From an uncultured Pseudomonadales bacterium (GTDB lineage Bacteria > Pseudomonadota > Gammaproteobacteria > Pseudomonadales > Azotimanducaceae): a stretch of 64,000 bases of DNA. Where the stretch lies: positions 3,358,522-3,422,521 of the forward strand of contig CATOTI010000002.1 of assembly GCA_951813295.1 (NCBI GenBank), given 5' to 3'. The notes beneath the pieces are model-generated. The model was not told the origin of the DNA, ran no database searches, and saw only the letters and a list, made by a program, of their open reading frames with translations. Positions within the stretch are counted from its first letter, which is position 1, and each line of letters opens with the position of its first letter. The position numbers and the translations under genes were made by a program. This document shows positions 1 to 9,072 of the stretch, piece after piece.

Positions 1-70
1 AGAACTCCTCGCCGCGAAAGGCATCTACTACACCCTCCACGAGCTACAGTTCCAAGACGTCTCCGAGTGA
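1..70 (+). CDS. ABC exporter ATPase, C-terminal tail (MsbA-like), partial
   Basis: The window opens inside a gene. The frame starting at base 2 reads 22 residues before TGA at 68-70. Its pattern (E-L-L-A-A-K-G-I-Y-Y then T-L-H-E-L-Q-F) matches the extreme C-terminus of MsbA-type lipid A exporters, where the ATPase domain ends in a G-x-Y-x2-L-x3-Q-F signature. The stop is 10 bases before lptG, so the two are probably co-transcribed and both serve lipopolysaccharide export. Only the tail is visible, so another half-size ABC exporter is possible. Confidence 0.55.
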   Translation, partial: ELLAAKGIYYTLHELQFQDVSE

Positions 71-80
71 GCGTATCGCC

Positions 81-1148
81 ATGCTGACGAGTATGGATCG
101 CTACATCGCGAGGATCGTCCTGCAATCGCAGGGCGTGGTACTCCTCAGCCTCGTCGTCTTGATGACGCTCTTTTCGTTCATCGACGAACTGCAGGACGTT
201 GCGATCGGTTACGAAGCACGCCATGCGCTCGCCTACATTGCACTGACGACGCCGCGAAGAGCCTACGAGGTGATGCCTTACGTTGCCTTTGTCGGCACGC
301 TCATCGGTCTCGGCATTCTCGCGAACTCATCCGAGCTGACCGTGCTTCGAAGTGCGGGTGTTTCGCTCCAGCGCCTCTTTCTGTCGGTGGCGGTACCGGC
401 GAGTGTTCTGCTCGTGTTGAACCTTGCGATGGGCGAGACGATCGCGCCGGATTTCGAAGCGCGGGCGACGGCGCTCAAGCTCGACGCGCAGCAGCACGCT
501 GCGGAACGCCCGCGCAACTCGTCCAACTGGTTCCGTGAGGGAAACCTTTACACGAACGTCGATGGGTTCGGCGGTGAGGGCGTCCTGTTGGGCGTGCGGC
601 AGTTCGAACTCACCGACGACGGCCGCCTCGAGCGAACCGTTCGCGCCGCAAGGGCAGTCTTTGAGGGCGACCATTGGCTGCTCGAGGACGTTGAGGCCAC
701 CTACTTCATGGGCGATGCGACCGAAGCCAGAAAGCTCGAAACACTCCGATGGGAGTCGCTCGTCGAGCCTGAGTTCCTGTCGGCCAAATCGTTGATCGAC
801 CCACAGAAGCTCGGTGTTCGCGATCTTGCCCAAACGATCGACTATCTGGAGCGGGAGGCGCTAGAAACGACCCGTTACGAGGTCGCACTGTGGGGGCGTC
901 TGCTGCAACCGGTCGCGATTCTCGGACTGGTCTGGCTCGCGACCGGATTCGTGGTCGGCCCCCTGCGCGAGGTGAGCATGGGCGTACGCTTGTCCATGGG
1001 GCTCGCGGTCGGTCTCGGCTTCAAGTATCTGCAAGACCTTTTTGCGCCCATGGCGACGGTCTTCGGTGTGAGCTCGTTCATCGCCGTCATCGTGCCGATC
1101 CTGATCTGCTGGGCGGCCGGGTTCGTGCTGGTGCGGCGCGCGGCCTGA
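81..1148 (+). CDS. lptG: LPS export ABC transporter permease LptG
   Basis: This 355-residue protein has the LptF/LptG layout. Three N-terminal membrane helices lie at about residues 15-35, 55-78 and 98-118. A periplasmic beta-jellyroll-like segment follows at about 120-270, then three C-terminal helices at about 275-350. The text around N-S-S-E-L-T-V-L-R-S-A-G-V-S is the conserved coupling-helix region that contacts LptB. The length is normal. LptG pairs with LptF and LptB to extract lipopolysaccharide from the inner membrane; lptF and lptB are not in the window. A second possible start lies 12 bases downstream (ATG at 93), and neither start has a strong Shine-Dalgarno. LptG is preferred over LptF because of overall similarity, though the two are paralogues. 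Confidence 0.85.
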   Translation: MLTSMDRYIARIVLQSQGVVLLSLVVLMTLFSFIDELQDVAIGYEARHALAYIALTTPRRAYEVMPYVAFVGTLIGLGILANSSELTVLRSAGVSLQRLFLSVAVPASVLLVLNLAMGETIAPDFEARATALKLDAQQHAAERPRNSSNWFREGNLYTNVDGFGGEGVLLGVRQFELTDDGRLERTVRAARAVFEGDHWLLEDVEATYFMGDATEARKLETLRWESLVEPEFLSAKSLIDPQKLGVRDLAQTIDYLEREALETTRYEVALWGRLLQPVAILGLVWLATGFVVGPLREVSMGVRLSMGLAVGLGFKYLQDLFAPMATVFGVSSFIAVIVPILICWAAGFVLVRRAA

Positions 1149-1151
1149 GTC

Positions 1152-1514
1152 TCAGGACTTCGCGCGACGCACGATCAGGGTGTTCGAGAAGATATCGGGC
1201 CAGGTGCGCCGCTCGGCGTCGAACCACATCCAGATGTAGCCGAACCCGAGCGTCAGAAATGAAGCCAGGGCGCCGACGAACCGTTTCGAGGCATCGATCG
1301 CGTTCATGCGCGATCGCCCCTTGATCTCGAGCCGCCAGGCGAGCATGCCGATCGTTTGGCCACGAAACATCCACGAAAGCGTAAAGAAGGCGTAGAGCTC
1401 GAGAAACAGCAGCGATTGGAGCCAGGCGCCGACGACGACGTCGCCCGTGATGGCGACCAGGATGACGACCGTGAAGACCCAGAAGGCCATCACGACGAGG
1501 CCATCGTAGATCAT
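1152..1514 (-). CDS. RDD family membrane protein
   Basis: This is a small polytopic protein of about 120 residues from ATG 1514. It has three hydrophobic segments (about 4-27, 31-50 and 83-98), a central R-G-Q-T-I-G-M motif, and the family's Arg-Asp-Asp-type N-terminus. The reading frame stays RDD-like upstream of the ATG (R-Y-R-L-A-A-M-I-Y-D-G) as far as a TAG at 1584-1586, yet contains no ATG, GTG or TTG there. The true start may therefore be a rare CTG (1574 or 1535), or the N-terminus has been trimmed. RDD proteins have mostly unknown roles, some in ion transport. The gene is convergent with lptG, and both stops lie in a short palindrome at 1144-1156. Confidence 0.75.
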   Translation of the reverse strand: MIYDGLVVMAFWVFTVVILVAITGDVVVGAWLQSLLFLELYAFFTLSWMFRGQTIGMLAWRLEIKGRSRMNAIDASKRFVGALASFLTLGFGYIWMWFDAERRTWPDIFSNTLIVRRAKS

Positions 1515-1743
1515 GGCGGCGAGCCGGTAGCGCAGCGGCGCCGGCGTCGTAGTCGGCTGGATATCGATCCCCAGGGTTTTGTGGAACGGCGCGTCATTCT
1601 AGGAGGGCATCGTGGTCGTTTTCGAGGTCGGCCGCGGTGCGTGCGATTTCCGCCCTTCGAGTCTTCGCGCGGCTGGAAATGGCGCGGCTGGAAATGGGCA
1701 GGGACGTTCAGTATGTTGCGCCGGCTCAACACAGGGGAAAGCC

Positions 1744-3933
1744 ATGGTAGATCGCGTCGATCGGGCAGGATTACAGGTTGCGTCGGTTTTGGACCGCTTC
1801 ATCAACGAAGAAGCGCTACCGGGTACCGGAGTCGACCCGGAGCAATTCTGGCAGGGCTTCAGCGCGATCGTGAGCGATCTGACGCCGAAAAATCGTGCGC
1901 TTCTCGCCAAGCGGGTCGAGCTGCAGGCGAAGATCGACGAATACCATCTGGCGCGCCGTGGTCAGCAGCACGATGCCGACGCGTACAAGGCTTTCCTGAC
2001 CGACATCGGCTATCTCGTCGAAGAAGGCGGGCCTTTCGAGATTTCGACGACCAACGTCGATCCGGAGATCGCGACGATGGCGGGCCCGCAACTCGTCGTG
2101 CCCGTGATGAACGCACGCTTTTCTCTGAACGCGGCCAACGCGCGGTGGGGTTCGCTTTACGACGCTTTCTACGGGACGGACGTCATCCCGGAAGGACCCG
2201 GACGTGAGAAGGACAATCCCGATGGCGGCGGCTACAACCCGGCGCGCGGCGATCACGTCATTGCCAAGGCCGACGAAGCGCTCGATTCGATGGTGCCGCT
2301 CACCGAGGGCAGCCACGTGGACGTCTCGAGCTATGAAATCGCGGACGGTGCGCTCGTGATCAACATTCCGGGCGGTCATGCCACCCTTGCGGATGGCGAT
2401 CAGTTCATCGGCTACACAGGCAGCGGCTCGGGTGAACCCGATTCGGTGCTGCTCAAGCACAACGGTCTGCACATCGAGATTCAGATCGATCGCACGCACA
2501 ACGTCGGCGCCGTTCACCATGCCGGCGTGAAGGACGTCGTCATGGAGTCGGCCTTGACGACGATCCAGGACTGTGAGGACTCGGTTGCCGCGGTCGACGC
2601 CGAAGACAAGACCGAGGTCTACAGTAACTGGCTCGGGTTGATGAACGGCACGCTCTCGGAGTCGTTCGAGAAAGGTGGCGAGACGGTCTACCGAACACTC
2701 GTTGCCGATCGCGAATTCACCGCGCCCGATGGTTCCGCCTTCACGCTCCCCGGTCGCAGCCTGCTCCTGGTGCGCAACGTCGGCCATCTCATGACGAGCG
2801 ACGCGATTCTCGATGCCGACGGCAACGAGATCTTCGAAGGCATCATGGACGGAGTCGTGACGAGTCTCTGCGCGGTCCACGACGTCAAGGCTCTCGGGGA
2901 TTATCGCAACTCGCGTGCCGGTAGCGTTTACATCGTGAAGCCGAAAATGCACGGACCGGAAGAGACGGCGTTCACCTGCGAGCTTTTTGATCGGGTGGAA
3001 GACGTCCTCGGTCTCGACCGCAACACCTTGAAGGTCGGCGTCATGGACGAGGAACGCCGCACCAGTCTCAACTTGCGCGAATGCATCCGCGTCGCGCGCG
3101 AGCGGATCGTCTTCATCAACACGGGATTTCTCGATCGCACGGGTGATGAGATCCATACCAGCATGCAAGCGGGCGCGATGGTCCGCAAAGAACCCATGAA
3201 GCAGGAAACGTGGATCCTCGCTTACGAGGATGCCAACGTGGATGCGGGGCTCGCCACGGGTTTCCCAGGTCGTGCGCAGATTGGCAAAGGCATGTGGCCG
3301 AAGCCGGACGAAATGCTCGAGATGGTGAACACGAAGTCGAATCACCCGACAGCGGGTGCCGACTGCGCGTGGGTGCCGTCGCCGACGGCAGCGACGTTGC
3401 ACGCGATGCACTACCACCAGGTGAGTGTCGCTTCACGGCAAGGCGAACTCGCCGAGCGTGCTCGCGCCGGCGTCGACGACATCCTCACGATTCCGCTCCT
3501 CTCCGGCGAGAACCTCTCGACCGACGAGATCGCCCAGGAACTCGACAACAATGCGCAGGGCATCCTCGGCTACGTTGTCCGTTGGGTCGACCAGGGGATC
3601 GGTTGTTCGAAGGTGCCGGACATCAACGATGTCGGCTTGATGGAAGACCGCGCGACGTGCCGGATTTCGAGCCAGCACATCGCCAACTGGCTGCACCACG
3701 GCATCGTCTCGGAAGATCAGGTGATCGACACGATGCGGCGCATGGCAGCAGTGGTGGATCGGCAGAATGCCGGTGACGACGCCTACCGCAACATGGCACC
3801 GAACTTCGACGACAGCGTCGCCTTCCAGGCCGCGTGTGACCTCGTGATCAAGGGACGTGAGCAGCCGAACGGCTATACCGAACCGGTCCTGCACGCGCGC
3901 CGTCGGGAAGCGAAGGCGAAGTTCGGCAGCTAG
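1744..3933 (+). CDS. glcB: Malate synthase G
   Basis: This 729-residue protein is the usual length of the monomeric G isoform. It condenses glyoxylate with acetyl-CoA to malate in the glyoxylate cycle and needs Mg2+. Diagnostic segments are [20 protein letters not shown] and [12 protein letters not shown]. The C-terminal [12 protein letters not shown] stretch carries the catalytic base aspartate. ATG 1744 is chosen over in-frame codons from 1612 because an AGGGGAAA Shine-Dalgarno lies just before it and family similarity begins there. The gene stands alone with no other glyoxylate-cycle gene beside it. Confidence 0.95.
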   Translation: MVDRVDRAGLQVASVLDRFINEEALPGTGVDPEQFWQGFSAIVSDLTPKNRALLAKRVELQAKIDEYHLARRGQQHDADAYKAFLTDIGYLVEEGGPFEISTTNVDPEIATMAGPQLVVPVMNARFSLNAANARWGSLYDAFYGTDVIPEGPGREKDNPDGGGYNPARGDHVIAKADEALDSMVPLTEGSHVDVSSYEIADGALVINIPGGHATLADGDQFIGYTGSGSGEPDSVLLKHNGLHIEIQIDRTHNVGAVHHAGVKDVVMESALTTIQDCEDSVAAVDAEDKTEVYSNWLGLMNGTLSESFEKGGETVYRTLVADREFTAPDGSAFTLPGRSLLLVRNVGHLMTSDAILDADGNEIFEGIMDGVVTSLCAVHDVKALGDYRNSRAGSVYIVKPKMHGPEETAFTCELFDRVEDVLGLDRNTLKVGVMDEERRTSLNLRECIRVARERIVFINTGFLDRTGDEIHTSMQAGAMVRKEPMKQETWILAYEDANVDAGLATGFPGRAQIGKGMWPKPDEMLEMVNTKSNHPTAGADCAWVPSPTAATLHAMHYHQVSVASRQGELAERARAGVDDILTIPLLSGENLSTDEIAQELDNNAQGILGYVVRWVDQGIGCSKVPDINDVGLMEDRATCRISSQHIANWLHHGIVSEDQVIDTMRRMAAVVDRQNAGDDAYRNMAPNFDDSVAFQAACDLVIKGREQPNGYTEPVLHARRREAKAKFGS

Positions 3934-4153
3934 TCTTTCCTCGGAGAGATAGGGCGAATGGGCCGCACGCGATAAGGAGCGGCGGCGGGCTGCGAAAGTC
4001 TGTTTGAGGAGTCTGCACCGGACTCGTACCAGGGTTTAGACGCGCAGCCGGGATTCGCGAAAGAGCTTCCCGTGGCTTGGCGTCGCATCGCGTAACGCTG
4101 CGAGGCTCGGCGCTCTGGAATAACATCGTTCTTGTGTTAACGCCGAGCATCCG

Positions 4154-4261
4154 ATGAAAGCGTTCGACTCACTAAAGAGTAATCCGATGAGACGATCGGC
4201 CCTCATCCTGGGCCTGGTTGGGCTTGCGTTTGCGTTTGCGATCTTCGCCAATGTTGTGTGA
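4154..4261 (+). CDS. Small single-span membrane peptide (35 aa)
   Basis: This short frame runs from ATG 4154 to TGA 4259-4261. It encodes a charged N-terminus with two arginines followed by one strongly hydrophobic segment (about residues 15-34, rich in L, A, F and I). Its stop overlaps the GTG start of the next membrane gene in a GTGA arrangement typical of translational coupling, which is the main reason to take it as real. No family is recognised. It could also be a fortuitous hydrophobic frame. Confidence 0.35.
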   Translation: MKAFDSLKSNPMRRSALILGLVGLAFAFAIFANVV

Positions 4262-4521
4262 CCGGCACCTCTAAGTCCCAGCTTGGGAAAAGCCTCGCTA
4301 TCGGGGTCGCAACGGCTCTAGTAGTCCACCTTGTTGGCGGTCTCTTCGTCGGAATGACGCTCGGGATACTCACGGCGATGCAGTGGATCGACGTTCACCC
4401 GCACCAACAGCGAGCCCTGTTCAACGCCGCTGCCTTCTGGACGATGTTTGTCAGCGTCGGAGCCGGACTGGCCGGCGGTTGGCTGTACGCTCGTCGCTCT
4501 GCCGATCGCGTTGATGGGTAG
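4258..4521 (+). CDS. Small two-helix membrane protein, unknown function
   Basis: This 87-residue protein starts at GTG 4258 and overlaps the preceding small frame by 4 bases. It has two hydrophobic segments (about residues 13-42 and 58-78) separated by a short polar loop containing H-P-H-Q-Q-R. It ends in a basic tail. No family or catalytic motif was recognised. It lies between glcB and a kinase-like gene on the opposite strand, with no functional clue from context. Confidence 0.5.
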   Translation: MTGTSKSQLGKSLAIGVATALVVHLVGGLFVGMTLGILTAMQWIDVHPHQQRALFNAAAFWTMFVSVGAGLAGGWLYARRSADRVDG

Positions 4522-4584
4522 CTACCGATTTGCGGGGCCGCGTTAGCTGCGTGGCGCTCACCAGTCGGCGCCACAGCTTGAGCC

Positions 4585-5154
4585 TCAGCCTAGATTGAAT
4601 TTCGCCAGGAACCGTTCGGCGACCTCACTCGGTGACAGGTTCGAGTTGTCGATGAGGAGGTGGGGATACTGCAGGGGGAAAGCCCCGTCGCTCGTGAAGC
4701 GATGTGTCTTCTCGTGAGCGTGGCGGCGCGCCTCGGATTCAGTCACGTTCCGCTTACTCGGTTTCTCGGCCAGTCGGTCCGGATGTCGGTTCCGCTCGCG
4801 CTTCTGCTCGTCGCTGGCGGTGAGCTCGAGAAAAAAGACGTCGCCTGAAGTCTTCCCACGCCACCGCTCGACCATCCGCTCGACCGCCTCACGATCGTTG
4901 TCGGCGTCGAACGCCCACACGTAGGTAAAGATCAGCCCGGTCACGTCGCTTTCGGCGACTGCATCGAAGATCGTGTTGCGGATCGTGCCGGAGATCTTGC
5001 TGAACCCCGCCGTCCCGAAGTCGAAGAAGCGCAGCGCAACTTCGATCGAAATGTGATTGTGCAGAAGGGGGTATCCGGTCAGATCGCTCAGGGCTTGACC
5101 GACCGTCATCTTGCCGACGGCGGGAGGGCCCACCACGATGATCAGATTGCTCAA
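4585..5154 (-). CDS. P-loop nucleotide kinase-like protein (shikimate/AAA-type)
   Basis: This 189-residue protein has a Walker A loop at residues 9-17 (G-P-P-A-V-G-K-M-T) directly after a beta strand (L-I-I-V-V). This is the arrangement of small-molecule kinases and adenylate-kinase-like P-loop proteins. A lid-like basic stretch (about 110-150) contains many Arg, Lys and His residues. A conserved-looking L-L-I-D-N-S-N-L motif near the C-terminus resembles the adenine-side end of such kinases. The phosphoryl acceptor cannot be read from sequence. The gene is single and divergent from the membrane protein at 5237. Confidence 0.7.
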   Translation of the reverse strand: MSNLIIVVGPPAVGKMTVGQALSDLTGYPLLHNHISIEVALRFFDFGTAGFSKISGTIRNTIFDAVAESDVTGLIFTYVWAFDADNDREAVERMVERWRGKTSGDVFFLELTASDEQKRERNRHPDRLAEKPSKRNVTESEARRHAHEKTHRFTSDGAFPLQYPHLLIDNSNLSPSEVAERFLAKFNLG

Positions 5155-5236
5155 CTGATTCGCCTCTTTCGCTCATGAATCTCGGGCGTGTGCGACGATG
5201 GTGCCAGCTAGGTCGTGACGCGCCGAGGAGGGATTG

Positions 5237-5599
5237 ATGACGTCCATGAGAGACGTTTGGAAAAAGATTCGAAAGGGCGCGTCGACCCTGGCGGCGCTCG
5301 TTCTGATCGGCATCGTCGCGGGCCCTGAGTTTCTACTTTCGATGGAACTCATCGCGCTCTTGAGTGCCATGGGCGCTGGACTCTTTTTCTTCTCGTTCGG
5401 TGGCGCGCAAGTGCGCTACGCGTGTGGTCGCTTGACCGGCGGGATCGAGCGCATCGATCCCTTTTTCTTCATCTCCTCGGTAGCGGAGGTTCGAGTCGCG
5501 CCAGGACTCGCCGCTCACGCTGTGCCGTTCTTCGTCGTCATGCTGGTTTCCGGCGTAGTCGCACCCCTCTGGGAGATTATTGCCCCCGGGCGCTCATAG
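5237..5599 (+). CDS. Small integral membrane protein, unknown function
   Basis: This protein of about 120 residues has three hydrophobic segments (about 15-32, 36-55 and 92-113) and a basic N-terminus. An AGGAGGG Shine-Dalgarno at 5226-5232 supports ATG 5237; TTG 5234 and ATG 5246 are alternatives. No family was recognised. It is flanked by a divergent kinase-like gene and a convergent Rieske oxygenase. Confidence 0.55.
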   Translation: MTSMRDVWKKIRKGASTLAALVLIGIVAGPEFLLSMELIALLSAMGAGLFFFSFGGAQVRYACGRLTGGIERIDPFFFISSVAEVRVAPGLAAHAVPFFVVMLVSGVVAPLWEIIAPGRS

Positions 5600-5645
5600 T
5601 CTGTCCGGCGGTTTGTGGCGCGAGGCTTTCGGGACTCGCCGACGC

Positions 5646-6755
5646 CTAGATGCCCACCGCGTCCAGCACGAAGCGATTAAACGCGTGCGACGCTTCTTCG
5701 GTCACTTCGCCCTGATCTGGTGTGTAGACGAATCGGCCCTGGGTGTAGCCCATCGACGCGACCCCCTGCTGTACTGACTCACAGAGGTCCCGGTCCTCGG
5801 TTCCGAGAGGGCCCCAATCGACCCGGTAATCCTCGCCGTCTTCGTCGCCCGCCATGCGGTACATCTCGAAATGGCCGGCAACCGTCCTCGTGGGACCGTC
5901 GGGTACGGCAAATACGCCAACGAAGAGCGATGAGTTGTCGCCGGTGTTGGTCCCGATGACGAGATTCGGGAAGAGCGTCCAGAAGATCTGGTTGCCACCG
6001 CTCGGTCGCCGGGTACCGCTTTTCTGTTTAGCCCAGTGTTGGTGACCTTCGTAGGTGAGGTCATCGAGCGTGAGATCTTCGGAGAATTTCGGGTGTGCGC
6101 CGCGGCAGTGGTAGCACTCGAGGAAGTTCTCCATGACGATCTTCCAGTTCGCTTCCACCGGGAACATGGGATCGCCCTCGGAGGAACGCTCGGGGAACGG
6201 GACGTTGACGAGACTGCCGAATCCGGGAATTTCGCGGTTGAGATCCTCGATGAAATCGCTGACCTGGGGCGCGAGGGGCGCTGCCTCCATGTCCAGGTTG
6301 AAGAAAACGAAGGTCGAAGCGACGATCTCGACCCGGATCGGTGTGAGTCGGATCGCGTCGACGTCGAGGCCTATGGTCGTGGCGCTTCCACGTGCGCGCT
6401 GCAACTGGCCGTCGATGCCATAGACCCAGGCGTGGTAGGGACAGGTGATGCTCGCGACCGTGCCGCTGCCCACGAGCAGTTGGTGCCCGCGGTGCTGGCA
6501 GACATTGTGAAAGCCGGCCAGTTCGCCATCGCGCCCGCGAATGATGATGACGCGCTGGTCGATGAGCGTGGTCGTAACGTAGTCGCCGATGTCTTTCAGA
6601 TTGCCGACCCAACCGGCGAAGTGCCACGTCTTGTAGAAAAGCTCGCGCTTTTCCAGATCCAAGAACGCCTGATCCGTATAGGCCTCACTCGGTAGCGTTG
6701 CTGAGTTGGCGGGATCCTCGCTGACTGGGATTCCGGGTAGCGCGTAGTTGGTCAT
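5646..6755 (-). CDS. Rieske non-heme iron oxygenase, alpha subunit
   Basis: This 369-residue protein has the two-domain layout of ring-hydroxylating oxygenases. An N-terminal Rieske [2Fe-2S] site is formed by C86-x-H88 and C105-x2-H108 (C-Q-H-R-G-H and C-P-Y-H-A-W). A C-terminal catalytic domain carries N-F-L-E-C-Y-H-C-R-G-A-H-P, giving iron ligands H216 and H221. Such enzymes use O2 and electrons from a reductase to hydroxylate or demethylate substrates. No reductase or ferredoxin gene is next to it, so its electron donor is encoded elsewhere. The sequence resembles the choline/carnitine or demethylase-type groups as much as aromatic dioxygenases, so the substrate is unknown. Confidence 0.9.
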   Translation of the reverse strand: MTNYALPGIPVSEDPANSATLPSEAYTDQAFLDLEKRELFYKTWHFAGWVGNLKDIGDYVTTTLIDQRVIIIRGRDGELAGFHNVCQHRGHQLLVGSGTVASITCPYHAWVYGIDGQLQRARGSATTIGLDVDAIRLTPIRVEIVASTFVFFNLDMEAAPLAPQVSDFIEDLNREIPGFGSLVNVPFPERSSEGDPMFPVEANWKIVMENFLECYHCRGAHPKFSEDLTLDDLTYEGHQHWAKQKSGTRRPSGGNQIFWTLFPNLVIGTNTGDNSSLFVGVFAVPDGPTRTVAGHFEMYRMAGDEDGEDYRVDWGPLGTEDRDLCESVQQGVASMGYTQGRFVYTPDQGEVTEEASHAFNRFVLDAVGI

Positions 6756-6944
6756 GCTGGTCTCGACGTGAGCGGCGGTACCGATTTTAGCTGAGCCTAA
6801 TGGGGTGATCGATCAGGGGCTCCGTTCCATGAACCAGGCTGTCCTCGCACGAAGGCGTATCGGTCATCGATTTTCGGCGACGAGTCTGTTCAGATCGGCC
6901 GCCCGAATCGGCGCTGGCGCCGGTTTCTCGAACGGAGGCAAGCC

Positions 6945-8129
6945 ATGGAGATTCGTGACTACGACCACGAGCGTGATCTCGACGCGGTCAAACAGATCTG
7001 GCGCGAGGTCGGTTGGGGCGATGAAGACGGCGTCAAAGCGCTCGATGAGTTCCTGCCGACCACGGACACGGTCGTCTTCGATATCGACGGCACGGCCGAG
7101 TGTTCCGTCATTTCCATCAACGGCAGCATTCGAATCATCGATACCGACGTGCCGCTCGGTGTGGTTGCCGGCGTCACGACGAGTCGTGTGGCGCGCCGGT
7201 TGGGTGCCGCGCGCGCGTTGACGGCCCGCACGCTCGCCAATCAGGCCGACGCGGGGATGGCGGTTTCTGCTCTCGGGATGTTCGATCAAGGTTTCTACGA
7301 CACGGTCGGCTATGGCACGGGCACGTACGTGAACCGCATCGTGTTCGACCCCGCGAAGATCGACACCGGTCGATCGTTCCGTCCGCCGAAACGGCTCAAA
7401 CGCGATGATCTCGACGCGATGTACACGGCGATGTGCAATCGAGCGCGCGGCCATGGCGGCTGCAGTCTCGACGCACCGATACTGTTCAAGTCCGAATGGC
7501 GCTGGATCGACAACCCGTTTGCGCTCGGCTACTACGATGGCCCGGGCGAGACCCTGTCGCATTTCTTCATGGGCGCGGCGGAAGGTGAACGGGGTCCGTA
7601 CGAGATCATCTTCATTGCCTACCAGAACGTCGATCAGCTCATCGAATTGCTTTCTCTGATCGGGGCGCTTGGCGATCAGGTACAGGCCATCGGCATGCAC
7701 GAACCGGCGGAGATCCAGATGCAGGATTTCCTGCGCGAACCATTCCGCACGCGTCGAATGACGCAAAAGTCGAAGTTCGAGTCCTATCACGCGACGGCTG
7801 CCTATTGGCAGGCACGTATCCTGGACGTCGCCCGATGCATCAATGCGACCCGGCTCGATGCGCCGAGTACGTCGTTCAACCTCACACTCAGCGACCCTGT
7901 CGTCGATCACCTGCCGGAGGGTGAAAACGAATGGACCGGTGTGGCGGGGGATTACGTCGTGACGTTGGGTGAGGAATCGAACGCGGCGCGTGGCCGCTCG
8001 GAATCGCTGCCGACGCTGACGGCGTCCGTGGGCGCGTTTACGCGGGCCTGGCTCGGTGTGCGCGGATCGAGAGCCCCTGCTCACGGAGTCGATGGAGTTG
8101 GTACATCCCCGAGAGGCCCGCGCCGATGA
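6945..8129 (+). CDS. Eis-like GNAT N-acetyltransferase, C-terminus replaced at a rearrangement
   Basis: This 394-residue protein resembles Eis-type acetyltransferases, which have two GNAT-like halves and a C-terminal SCP2-like domain. The acetyl-CoA region appears around residues 68-125 (V-A-G-V-T-T-S-R-V-A-R-R-L-G, then A-L-G-M-F-D-Q-G-F-Y-D-T-V-G-Y-G). The SCP2-like part is recognisable up to A-W-L-G-V-R, near base 8061. The last 22 residues (Gly-, Pro- and Arg-rich) are read from the antisense strand of a flavin monooxygenase fragment and are not native. Eis enzymes need their exact C-terminus for catalysis, so the product may be inactive. A GGAGG-like site precedes ATG 6945. Confidence 0.75.
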   Translation: MEIRDYDHERDLDAVKQIWREVGWGDEDGVKALDEFLPTTDTVVFDIDGTAECSVISINGSIRIIDTDVPLGVVAGVTTSRVARRLGAARALTARTLANQADAGMAVSALGMFDQGFYDTVGYGTGTYVNRIVFDPAKIDTGRSFRPPKRLKRDDLDAMYTAMCNRARGHGGCSLDAPILFKSEWRWIDNPFALGYYDGPGETLSHFFMGAAEGERGPYEIIFIAYQNVDQLIELLSLIGALGDQVQAIGMHEPAEIQMQDFLREPFRTRRMTQKSKFESYHATAAYWQARILDVARCINATRLDAPSTSFNLTLSDPVVDHLPEGENEWTGVAGDYVVTLGEESNAARGRSESLPTLTASVGAFTRAWLGVRGSRAPAHGVDGVGTSPRGPRR

Positions 8130-8193
8130 TGATCGCGTCGTATTCCGTCGCGTCGCCGCTCGCCGTGGATGGATGCGTTGCCGTCTCTGTCAT
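8038..8193 (-). pseudogene. Baeyer-Villiger/flavin monooxygenase N-terminal remnant
   Basis: A minus-strand frame from ATG 8193, with an AAGGAG Shine-Dalgarno 8 bases upstream, encodes 51 residues. Residues 18-44 are the FAD-binding start of a BVMO-type monooxygenase: Y-D-A-I-I-I-G-A-G-L-S-G followed by M-Y-Q-L-H-R-L-R-E-Q-G-L-S-I-R. Such enzymes are roughly 500-600 residues. Here the similarity stops after S-I-R at about base 8062, exactly where the facing acetyltransferase loses its own similarity. The rest of the gene has been lost. The preserved ribosome-binding site and promoter region shared with the SDR gene suggest a once functional, divergently transcribed gene. Confidence 0.7.
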
Positions 8194-8286
8194 CGATCGA
8201 GTCTCCTTGGTGACGCCGGACATGTTATCGAGGCCGTGCGTGCCGCGTAGTATCCGCGCGACTTTTTTCCTGGCGGAGGCGAGACG

Positions 8287-9015
8287 ATGGATCTGAACCT
8301 GGCGGACAAGGTGGTTCTGGTAACGGGCGGCGGACGTGGCCTCGGTGAGGCGTGTGTGCGCGGATTCGTCGCCGAAGGGGCACGAGTCATCGCCGTCGCG
8401 CGGACCGAGGAAACGCTCGCAAGGCTCGCACATGAACTCCCCGGCATCGAAACCTGGGCGATGGACGTCACGGCGGATGCGTTCATCGAACGCGTCGCGA
8501 ACCTCGATCGCCTGGACGTGCTCGTCAACAACGCGGGCTTCAATGCGCCGCGCGTGATGGCCGAGATCGACCGAGGCGTGCTGGATCACATGCTCGATCT
8601 CAACGTGCGCGCCGTCTTTCTAGCCTCGCAAGCAGCCCTCGACGTGATGGCGCGCCAAGGGACCGGATCGATCGTCAACATGTCGTCACAGATGGGCCAC
8701 GTCGGCGCGCCGCGGCGGACCGCGTATTGCATGACCAAACATGCGGTGGAGGGTCTGACGCGTGCGATGGCGGTCGAAGTCGCGGCGCAGGGGATTCGTG
8801 TCAACTCCGTCGCGCCGACGTTCATCGAGACCGACCTGACTCGACCAATGCTCGACGATCCAGCGTTCAAGGACTACGTCATCGGGATGATTCCGCAGCG
8901 CCAACTCGGCCGCCTCGAGGACGTGGTCAACGCCGTGCTCTTTCTGGCGTCCGACGTCTCGAGCACGACTACCGGGCATTCGCTCCTCGTGGATGGCGGT
9001 TGGACGGCGGCTTGA
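8287..9015 (+). CDS. SDR family NAD(P)-dependent oxidoreductase
   Basis: This 242-residue classical short-chain dehydrogenase/reductase has the cofactor motif T13-G-G-G-R-G-L-G20, N-N-A-G at 81-84, and the catalytic triad S134, Y147 and K151. It ends with the common L-L-V-D-G-G-W-T. Members oxidise or reduce alcohol/ketone groups with NAD(P)H. It starts 94 bases from the divergent monooxygenase remnant, a typical pairing because BVMOs often use the ketones SDRs make. A nitroreductase, a PhyH dioxygenase and an LLM oxidoreductase follow in the same direction. Confidence 0.93.
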   Translation: MDLNLADKVVLVTGGGRGLGEACVRGFVAEGARVIAVARTEETLARLAHELPGIETWAMDVTADAFIERVANLDRLDVLVNNAGFNAPRVMAEIDRGVLDHMLDLNVRAVFLASQAALDVMARQGTGSIVNMSSQMGHVGAPRRTAYCMTKHAVEGLTRAMAVEVAAQGIRVNSVAPTFIETDLTRPMLDDPAFKDYVIGMIPQRQLGRLEDVVNAVLFLASDVSSTTTGHSLLVDGGWTAA

Positions 9016-9072
9016 TGCCCTGGCAACTGAGGGATGGCATGCTGCGTCGCTCGCGGATTTGAGGACCGAGCA

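Noticed and set aside
1816..3417. Long antisense frame of 533 residues opposite malate synthase G
   Set aside because: It lies entirely within glcB, has an Arg/Val/His-rich composition without family motifs, and arises from codon-position GC bias. The glcB reading is unambiguous.
8194..8589. Upstream extension of the monooxygenase remnant to a longer frame
   Set aside because: The extension is antisense to the SDR gene and lacks family similarity. The ATG at 8193 with an AAGGAG site is the natural start.
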